Part shown: positions 1 through 5,149 of the stretch, one piece after another
How positions within the stretch are numbered: the first letter of the stretch is position 1
Layout: every line of letters starts with the position of its first letter
Assembly (NCBI GenBank): GCA_017960415.1
Contig: JAGCZE010000412.1
Span: forward strand, 1 to 5,149
Length of the DNA: 5,149 nt
Source of the DNA: Lachnospiraceae bacterium
GTDB lineage: Bacteria; Bacillota_A; Clostridia; Lachnospirales; Lachnospiraceae
Direction: 5' to 3'
Program-made: the position numbers and the translations under genes
The notes under the pieces: generated by a model
Databases searched by the model: none
Told to the model about the DNA's origin: nothing
The model's input: only the letters and a program-made list of their open reading frames with translations

Positions 1-16
1 ATTGTTTACACTTATT

Positions 17-20
17 AAGG
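17..20 (+). promoter_or_regulatory. Weak ribosome binding site for the exonuclease III gene
   Basis: AAGG lies seven bases before the ATG at 28. It is a short Shine-Dalgarno match, weaker than those of the two downstream genes hflX and GH94, but the spacing is normal and no competing start fits the protein family. Confidence 0.5.
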
Positions 21-27
21 TTTTGAC

Positions 28-786
28 ATGAAACTGATATCATGGAACGTAAATGGTTTAAGAGCCTGCATAAATAAAGGCTTCGCCGATTTTTTCAACG
101 GTGCGGATGCTGATATTTTCTGTATTCAGGAAACAAAGCTCCAGGAGGGACAGATCGATTTTGCCCCTCCTGGTTACATGTGTTTCTGGAATTATGCCGA
201 GAAGAAAGGCTATTCCGGAACAGCTGTATTTACGAAGGATAAACCAGTAAACGTAACCTACGGAATGGGTATTGAGGAACATGACCATGAGGGGAGGATG
301 ATAACCCTTGAATACGAGGGATTTTATCTTGTATGTGTTTATGTTCCGAATTCCCAGAGAGAGCTTACGAGACTCGATTACCGCATGCAGTGGGAGGATG
401 CTTTCAGGGAATATATCAGCGGGCTTGATCAGAAGAAACCCGTGATCTGGTGCGGTGATCTGAATGTGGCACATCAGGAGATCGATCTGAAGAATCCGAA
501 GAGCAACCGCGGCAACGCAGGCTTCACGGATCAGGAACGTGAGAAGATGAGCCGGATACTGGATGAGGGTTATACCGATACATTCAGGTACCTTTATCCG
601 GACAGAACAGATGCATATTCGTGGTGGTCTTACATGGGCAATGCGCGTGCCAAGAACGTCGGTTGGCGTATTGACTATTTTTGTATGTCCAAAAGACTGA
701 ACGACAGGCTGGAAGATGCATTTATATGCCCTGACATAATGGGTTCCGATCATTGTCCGGTAGGAATAGTATTAGGGAAGCTTTGA
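28..786 (+). CDS. xth: Exodeoxyribonuclease III / AP endonuclease (ExoA/XthA type)
   Basis: This 252-residue protein belongs to the exonuclease III/APE1 family of the endonuclease-exonuclease-phosphatase fold. Family members cut DNA at abasic sites and trim 3' blocked ends in cytoplasmic base excision repair, using a divalent metal. The length is full for the family and the known active-site set is visible: SWNVNG at 5-10 (Asn7), QETK at 34-37 (metal-binding Glu35), YVPNS at 105-109 (Tyr105), GDLNVA at 143-148 (Asp144, Asn146), WRIDYF at 213-218 (Asp216) and SDHCP at 240-244 (Asp241-His242 pair). The ATG at 28 is chosen because it opens directly into the conserved first strand MKLISWN and has a modest AAGG seven bases upstream. 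Only 27 bases of upstream DNA are present, so the promoter and preceding gene cannot be judged. The next gene follows 53 bases downstream on the same strand. The family call is very secure; exoA and xthA are both used as names. Confidence 0.97.
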   Translation: MKLISWNVNGLRACINKGFADFFNGADADIFCIQETKLQEGQIDFAPPGYMCFWNYAEKKGYSGTAVFTKDKPVNVTYGMGIEEHDHEGRMITLEYEGFYLVCVYVPNSQRELTRLDYRMQWEDAFREYISGLDQKKPVIWCGDLNVAHQEIDLKNPKSNRGNAGFTDQEREKMSRILDEGYTDTFRYLYPDRTDAYSWWSYMGNARAKNVGWRIDYFCMSKRLNDRLEDAFICPDIMGSDHCPVGIVLGKL

Positions 787-826
787 TCGGATCAATGGTT
801 CCCTTAACAGAAGTTTTTTAGAAATA

Positions 827-831
827 TGAGG
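827..831 (+). promoter_or_regulatory. Ribosome binding site for the secreted protein gene
   Basis: TGAGG lies eight bases before the ATG at 840. The match and spacing support this ATG, which also yields a proper signal peptide beginning with MKLYKR. Confidence 0.6.
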
Positions 832-839
832 TTTTTGGA

Positions 840-1598
840 ATGAAATTATACAAGAGACTGTCAGTCCTGCTGACTATGGGGATCATGGGGATCGGACTGA
901 TATCATTCAGTACGGTTCCGCAGAAGGCGGCGGGAAGCAACGATACAACGGTTGCGAAGACTATAGAAAGAGCGGATGTGGGCAATACGGACAACGGAAG
1001 CGATACTGTGCCGCAGCCTGAAGCGACTTCGACACCGACACCTTCACCTACTCCCGAACCTACACCGACGCCTGCTCCGAATTATCTTCAGAAGAACTCC
1101 AACAGCAAGATAACCAAGCTGGTCAGCGATTATCTGACAGCAAAGCTGTCCTGTACCAGGGAGGCATTTGAAGGTATTGTTACCGATACCAGCTATATCA
1201 ATGTTGATACGCTGATGATCCAGACAGAAACGGTTCTGTCCTATGACCTTCTGGACTGCTATGTGAAGAGGGGAACATCTCCGGTAGATTATGTTGTTTA
1301 TTACACCTACAACATGAATATAGCAACCCTGAGTTCTCCGGTGCTTGCGGTGGATTCGCTCTATGTACAGGTCGATGAAAACGGCGATTACAGAGTATTC
1401 CTTGGCAGACTTGACGATGCTGTTGAGGCCGAACTCGATGAACTGAACAAGGATGAAGACGTTCAGGCGGTTCTGCGTGATGTATCGGAGCAGATTTCCA
1501 AGGCCATGGATGAGGACGAAACTCTCCTGCAGTACTGGCAGAGATTATACGAAAGACTGGGACTGCAGCTGGGCGGAGAAGAACAACCGGAGGAATGA
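840..1598 (+). CDS. Secreted protein of unknown function with Thr/Pro linker and possible NTF2-like domain
   Basis: I do not recognise this 252-residue protein as a named family. The start MKLYKR followed by a hydrophobic stretch (about 8-24) is a Sec signal peptide. There is no cysteine near its end, so it is not a lipoprotein; cleavage probably falls near KAAG at 29-32. Residues 33-63 are polar, 64-80 are an alternating Thr/Ser-Pro spacer, and 85-245 look globular. The globular part has a helix-rich start, a central beta-rich segment (about 148-190, including DYVVYYTYN and an ENGDYRVF turn) and an acidic helical tail. That order resembles the small NTF2-like domains of exported Firmicute proteins, but this is inference from pattern alone. 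Two cysteines, C105 and C140, could form a disulfide outside the cell. The likely location is the cell surface or wall space, with the linker holding the domain away from the membrane or envelope. It lies 40 bases before hflX. Confidence 0.85.
   Translation: MKLYKRLSVLLTMGIMGIGLISFSTVPQKAAGSNDTTVAKTIERADVGNTDNGSDTVPQPEATSTPTPSPTPEPTPTPAPNYLQKNSNSKITKLVSDYLTAKLSCTREAFEGIVTDTSYINVDTLMIQTETVLSYDLLDCYVKRGTSPVDYVVYYTYNMNIATLSSPVLAVDSLYVQVDENGDYRVFLGRLDDAVEAELDELNKDEDVQAVLRDVSEQISKAMDEDETLLQYWQRLYERLGLQLGGEEQPEE
1029..1079 (+). repeat. Low-complexity Thr/Ser-Pro coding repeat
   Basis: This stretch encodes residues 64-80 of the secreted protein as an alternating Thr/Ser/Glu/Ala-Pro run. At DNA level it is an imperfect series of six-base units such as ACACCG, ACACCT and TCACCT. 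Synonymous codons vary between units, so the peptide pattern is kept while the DNA is not a clean tandem repeat. It probably forms an extended, flexible spacer. Confidence 0.75.
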
Positions 1599-1630
1599 TT
1601 TTTCGACGGCATTCCGTGTATATATAAAAC

Positions 1631-1635
1631 GGAGG
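1631..1635 (+). promoter_or_regulatory. Ribosome binding site for hflX (start-deciding)
   Basis: GGAGG is the only strong Shine-Dalgarno sequence near the hflX N-terminus and shows that translation begins here, not at the ATG at 1453 inside the preceding gene. It sits only three bases before the ATG at 1639 but nine bases before the in-frame GTG at 1645, so the exact start remains open between these two. Confidence 0.75.
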
Positions 1636-1638
1636 TTA

Positions 1639-2916
1639 ATGTTTGTGGGAGAACTGTTTGATACAAGAGAAAAGCAGGAAAGAGTCATTTTGGTGGGTGT
1701 TTCCGTCAGAGACGGAGATGATACCGAAAAGTCCCTGCTGGAGTTGAAAGAACTCGCGAATACGGCGGGTGCCACCGTTGTCGGGATGATCATGCAGAAT
1801 CGCGAAGCAATAAGTTCAGCTACCTACGTTGGAAAAGGAAAGCTTGATGAGATTGCCGATCTGCTGGGTTCAACGGGAGCCGACGGGATCATTTGCGATG
1901 ATGAGCTTTCACCTGCCCAGATGAACAATCTGAGCGATGCTCTGAATGTCAAGATCATGGACAGGACCATGCTGATCCTTGATATATTTGCGAAGCATGC
2001 CACATCAAGCGAAGGAAAGCTTCAGGTTGAGCTGGCACAGCTGAAATACCGGTCTTCGAGGCTGGTCGGCGCCAACAGTTCACTCTCAAGAGTCAGCTAC
2101 GGCATCGGCATGAGAGGTCCCGGTGAGAAAAAACTGGAAGTGGACAGGCGACTGATCAGGAGCCGTATGGCGGAACTTAAAGAACAGTTGGATGAGGTAG
2201 AGCGCTCCCGGGGCGTCACCAGACAGCTGCGTCAGAAAGGCAGTATTCCTGTCATTGCCATAGTCGGATATACAAATGCGGGCAAGTCAACGCTGCTGAA
2301 CAGGTTGACCGGTTCACAGGCACTTGAAGCCGATATGCTGTTTGCAACGCTTGATCCTACTACCAGAAGCTTTGAATTCGAGAGCGGTCAGGAGGTTCTG
2401 TTCACCGATACGGTAGGTTTTATCAGAAAACTGCCGCATCATCTGATCGAAGCATTCGGTTCGACTCTTGAAGAAGCCAAATACGCCGATGTGATACTTC
2501 ATGTGATCGACGCATCCGATATGGAGGAGGACGTGAAGATGCATGTCGTATACGATACGCTGCGCAGACTGGGGATCAGTGATAAACCCGTCATTGCGGT
2601 ATTTAATAAAACGGATATGGTATTCTGGAACGAGCCCATACGTGATATGATCGCGGAAGAAAGGGCAGTGGTTTCGGCCAAGACAGGAGAGGGTATCCCC
2701 GAACTGTTAGAGATCATCGAAACCGTTCTCAGAAAACAAAAAATGTATTATGAGGGAACCGTTGGATACGGGAATGCATCATTGCTGGCACAGATTCGCA
2801 GGAGCGGGCAGATGATCTCGGAAGACTATAATGAGGATGGTATTTTTGTCAAGGCATATGTTTCACCCGAAGTGTTCGGAAGATTGACGAACCTTGAAGG
2901 TAAACGTCCGGAATGA
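1639..2916 (+). CDS. hflX: GTPase HflX, ribosome-associated
   Basis: This 425-residue protein is HflX, a TRAFAC-class GTPase that binds the 50S ribosomal subunit. In studied bacteria it splits stalled or heat-damaged 70S ribosomes. The order of parts is typical: an N-terminal HflX domain (about 12-115, starting with the conserved [12 protein letters not shown] opening), a helical linker with the family signature [12 protein letters not shown] at 160-171, then the G domain from about 204. All G motifs are visible: G1 GYTNAGKS at 210-217, G2 threonine in DPTTR at 239-243, G3 DTVGF at 257-261, G4 NKTD at 323-326 and G5 SAKTG at 346-350. A short C-terminal region follows. The open frame extends upstream to an ATG at 1453, but those 62 extra codons lie inside the previous gene and match no HflX sequence. 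The start at 1639 follows GGAGG; GTG at 1645 is an alternative two codons in. The GH94 gene begins 39 bases after the stop. Confidence 0.97.
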   Translation: MFVGELFDTREKQERVILVGVSVRDGDDTEKSLLELKELANTAGATVVGMIMQNREAISSATYVGKGKLDEIADLLGSTGADGIICDDELSPAQMNNLSDALNVKIMDRTMLILDIFAKHATSSEGKLQVELAQLKYRSSRLVGANSSLSRVSYGIGMRGPGEKKLEVDRRLIRSRMAELKEQLDEVERSRGVTRQLRQKGSIPVIAIVGYTNAGKSTLLNRLTGSQALEADMLFATLDPTTRSFEFESGQEVLFTDTVGFIRKLPHHLIEAFGSTLEEAKYADVILHVIDASDMEEDVKMHVVYDTLRRLGISDKPVIAVFNKTDMVFWNEPIRDMIAEERAVVSAKTGEGIPELLEIIETVLRKQKMYYEGTVGYGNASLLAQIRRSGQMISEDYNEDGIFVKAYVSPEVFGRLTNLEGKRPE

Positions 2917-2943
2917 GTTTTAAGCAACAATTATATAATAAAA

Positions 2944-2950
2944 GGGAGGT
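2944..2950 (+). promoter_or_regulatory. Strong ribosome binding site for the GH94 phosphorylase
   Basis: GGGAGGT, with its GGAGG core six bases before the ATG at 2956, is the best Shine-Dalgarno match in the window. It suggests efficient translation, as expected for a main catabolic enzyme, and fixes the start codon. Confidence 0.85.
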
Positions 2951-2955
2951 AATCA

Positions 2956-5149
2956 ATGAAATACGGGTATTTCGACGAGAAGGCAAGGGAGTATGTAATC
3001 ACCAGACCCGATACGCCTTCGGCATGGGCCAATTATCTGGGATCACCGGAGTACGGCGCTATCATTTCAAACAATGCGGGAGGATACAGCTTCGTTAAAT
3101 CGGGAGCCAACGGCCGTATAATCCGCTATCGCTTCAACATTGTGGCAACAGACCAGCCCGGGCGTTACATTTATTTACGGGACAAGGATCTCGGAGAAGG
3201 CAGGAATTCAGAATACTGGTCCGCTTCATGGTCACCCGTGTGCAAACCGCTTGAAGACTATAAGTCCGAATGCCGCCACGGAACAGCTTATACGGTTATT
3301 TCTTCGGAGTACAAGGGGATAGCCGCAAAGACAACATATTATGTTCCGCTGAACGGTACCCACGAGGTTTGGCATCTTGAACTGACCAACAACAGCGACA
3401 GGGTGAGTAATCTTGCGGTAACAGGTTACTGCGAGTTCGTAAATGAGAACAATTATGAACAGGATCAGGTTAATCTTCAGTATACGCTGTTCATTACACA
3501 TACTTATTTCAAGGATAAATTCATCCTTCAGAAGCAGAACGAAAACTTCAAGAATCCCAACAATGAGCGTTTCCTGGGCCTTGCAAGACAGAAGATCACT
3601 GCATTCTGCGGTGACAGGGACAGATTTGTGGGCTCTTACAGAAGCTATGCGAATCCCGTAGGCATCGAGGAAGGCCTGAAGGGTGATCTGAATTACTGCG
3701 ACAATTCATGTGGTGCGCTTGAAACAAGTATTTCACTGAATCCCGGCGAGACTAAGGTATTTACTTATATTCTTGGTCAGAAACCCGAGAAGGTTGCAGC
3801 AGAACTGATCGAGAAATATGAAACTCCCGGCCTCGTAGAAAAAGAGCTCAATGAGCTTAAGACATATTGGCATTCCAAGATCGAGAATCTTCAGGTCAAT
3901 ACACCCGATGAAGATTTCAATAATATGGTCAATGTCTGGAACGCATACAACTGCTTCATTACATTTACCTGGTCAAGAGCAGCATCATTCCAGTACTGCG
4001 GCTTGAGAAACGGTTTCGGATACAGGGATACCGTGCAGGATATCCAGGGTATCATCCATCTCGATCCCGAAATGGCAGCCAACCAGATCAGGTTTATGCT
4101 GTCGGCCCAGGTAACCAACGGTGCCGGACTTCCGCTGGTAAAATATACACACAAAGCAGGACAGGAAGACACTCCCGATGACGTATCGTATGTAAAGGAG
4201 ACCGGACATCCCAGCTACAGGGCAGATGACGCGCTCTGGCTGTTCCCTACGGTTTACAAATACATTTCAGAGAGCGGCAATATAGGATTCCTTGATGAAG
4301 AGATCTTATATGCAAACAATAATGAAAAGGGCACGGTATACGATCATCTGAAGCGTGCCATCGGATTTTCGATGAACAAACTCGGCAATCACGGAATGCC
4401 CGCGGGACTGCATGCTGACTGGAACGACTGTCTGAGACTCGGTAAGAAGGGTGAATCGACATTCGTTGCATTCCAGCTTGTTTATGCTGTAAAGATCCTT
4501 CGCAAATATGCCGAGATCAGGAACGACAGCGAATACATCACTTACCTTGACGGTATAAATGCCAAACTGGAAGAGATACTGAGCGAATGCTGGAACGAAG
4601 ACCGTTATATCAGAGGTTACAAGGAAGACGGTGTTATCATCGGCAAGCGCGATGATCCGGAAGCTTCGATGTGGCTGAATCCCCAGTCATGGGCAGTTAT
4701 TTCGGGATTCGGACCGAGAGACCGTCAGGAAAAGGCTATGGACAGCGTTGAGAGAGAACTGAATACTCCTTACGGTGCGATGGTTATGTATCCTCCTTAT
4801 GTTGATCACGGTTTTGACGGTGCACTCATGACCTGCTTCAACAAATGTGTTAAGGAGAACGCGGGTATCTTCTCGCAGCCTCAGGGCTGGCTGATCCTCG
4901 CAGAATCGAAGCTGGGTCACGGAAACCGCGCATATAAATACTGGAAAGAGGCAGCACCGGCAGCATACAACGAGAATGCCGAGAAGCGCGTCCTTGAGCC
5001 CTATGTATACGGACAGTTTGTCGAGGGCAAGGACAGCCCGTTTGCCGGAAGAGCACATGTTCACTGGCTTACAGGTACTGCTTCGACTGTCATGGTAGGA
5101 ACCACCGAAGGAATCCTCGGACTCAATCCTGAAGCTGAGGGCCTTGTGA
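2956..5149 (+). CDS. Glycoside phosphorylase family GH94 (cellobiose phosphorylase-like), 3' end outside window
   Basis: The frame stays open from the ATG at 2956 to the last base, giving 731 residues plus one base; the TGA ending the window is out of frame. Characterised relatives are about 800 residues, so roughly 80 C-terminal residues are missing. GH94 enzymes cleave a beta-linked disaccharide with inorganic phosphate by inversion, giving alpha-glucose 1-phosphate and a free sugar. No signal peptide is present, so it should act in the cytoplasm on imported sugar. The opening MKYGYFDEKAREYVITRP and AGGYSF at 41-46 are typical of the N-terminal beta-sandwich (to about 270); the (alpha/alpha)6 barrel follows from about 310. 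Visible motifs are GYRDT at 355-359 (sugar-binding Arg357-Asp358), DWND at 488-491 (Asp491 as general acid), KEN at 633-635 and LTGT at 705-708 (phosphate loop). Gln641 replaces a histidine of studied members. Cellobiose is a plausible substrate, but the mixed motifs leave chitobiose-like or other beta-glucoside specificities open. Confidence 0.93.
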   Translation, partial: MKYGYFDEKAREYVITRPDTPSAWANYLGSPEYGAIISNNAGGYSFVKSGANGRIIRYRFNIVATDQPGRYIYLRDKDLGEGRNSEYWSASWSPVCKPLEDYKSECRHGTAYTVISSEYKGIAAKTTYYVPLNGTHEVWHLELTNNSDRVSNLAVTGYCEFVNENNYEQDQVNLQYTLFITHTYFKDKFILQKQNENFKNPNNERFLGLARQKITAFCGDRDRFVGSYRSYANPVGIEEGLKGDLNYCDNSCGALETSISLNPGETKVFTYILGQKPEKVAAELIEKYETPGLVEKELNELKTYWHSKIENLQVNTPDEDFNNMVNVWNAYNCFITFTWSRAASFQYCGLRNGFGYRDTVQDIQGIIHLDPEMAANQIRFMLSAQVTNGAGLPLVKYTHKAGQEDTPDDVSYVKETGHPSYRADDALWLFPTVYKYISESGNIGFLDEEILYANNNEKGTVYDHLKRAIGFSMNKLGNHGMPAGLHADWNDCLRLGKKGESTFVAFQLVYAVKILRKYAEIRNDSEYITYLDGINAKLEEILSECWNEDRYIRGYKEDGVIIGKRDDPEASMWLNPQSWAVISGFGPRDRQEKAMDSVERELNTPYGAMVMYPPYVDHGFDGALMTCFNKCVKENAGIFSQPQGWLILAESKLGHGNRAYKYWKEAAPAAYNENAEKRVLEPYVYGQFVEGKDSPFAGRAHVHWLTGTASTVMVGTTEGILGLNPEAEGLV

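Noticed and set aside
58..753. A 231-codon open frame on the minus strand opposite the exonuclease III gene.
   Set aside because: The plus strand encodes an exonuclease III with all catalytic residues. The antisense product shows no recognisable motif, and the frame is explained by the codon pattern of the real gene.
778..826. Inverted repeat TTGATC-G-GATCAA at 783-795, then a TTTTTT run at 814-819, as a terminator of the exonuclease gene.
   Set aside because: The palindrome has a single central base, so the usable hairpin is about four A/T-rich pairs. The T run is nearly 20 bases farther on, too far for an intrinsic terminator.
1618..1629. GTATATATAAAA before hflX as a possible -10 element.
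   Set aside because: It is immediately next to the ribosome binding site, so a transcript starting there would lose or barely include GGAGG, and no -35 element is evident. AT-rich sequence before a Shine-Dalgarno is common.
1453..1638. Upstream in-frame extension of hflX giving a 487-residue product.
   Set aside because: These 62 codons lie mostly within the secreted protein gene, translate to a Arg/Trp-rich out-of-frame sequence unlike any HflX, and have no ribosome binding site comparable to GGAGG at 1631.
2913..3098. A 61-codon plus-strand frame whose ATG overlaps the hflX stop (ATGA).
   Set aside because: Although the overlap resembles translational coupling, it lacks a well-spaced ribosome binding site and mostly lies inside the GH94 reading frame, which has a strong site and clear homology.
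4687..5064. A 125-codon minus-strand frame near the right edge, with a second overlapping 68-codon one.
   Set aside because: Both are opposite the conserved GH94 barrel region, which includes the phosphate loop. Neither has recognisable features beyond chance.

Overview
The window carries four genes, all on the + strand, separated by short gaps of 53, 40 and 39 bases. In order they are an exonuclease III-type DNA repair enzyme, a secreted protein of unknown function, the ribosome-associated GTPase HflX, and a family GH94 glycoside phosphorylase that runs off the right edge. No rRNA, tRNA, CRISPR array, insertion sequence or attachment site was seen, and no stretch over 60 bases lacks a gene.

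The organism looks like an anaerobic Firmicute of class Clostridia, probably a gut or rumen Lachnospiraceae or Ruminococcaceae relative. The basis is the purine-rich GGAGG ribosome binding sites, the Gram-positive style of the exported protein (Sec signal, then a Thr/Pro-rich spacer), intermediate base composition with frequent AGA/AGG arginine codons, and an intracellular disaccharide phosphorylase of the kind used by plant-fibre degraders. This is inference; no lineage marker gene is present.

Layout. Positions 28-786 hold the DNA repair nuclease, with its catalytic residues intact. Positions 840-1598 hold an exported protein with a signal peptide, a low-complexity linker and a possible NTF2-like globular domain. 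Positions 1639-2916 hold HflX with all five G motifs; its real start lies well inside a longer open frame. Positions 2956-5149 hold the first 731 residues of a GH94 phosphorylase, with the catalytic Asp present and roughly the last 80 residues beyond the window.

The genes do not form an obvious pathway. Repair nuclease and HflX are housekeeping or stress functions, whereas the phosphorylase belongs to beta-glucan catabolism. Tight spacing and the absence of a convincing terminator allow read-through, but a shared role is not shown. The most interesting point is in the phosphorylase: its active site resembles both cellobiose and chitobiose phosphorylases, yet it has Gln where those enzymes have a phosphate-site His, so its substrate should not be assumed to be cellobiose. 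I found no clear sign of a new multi-gene system.
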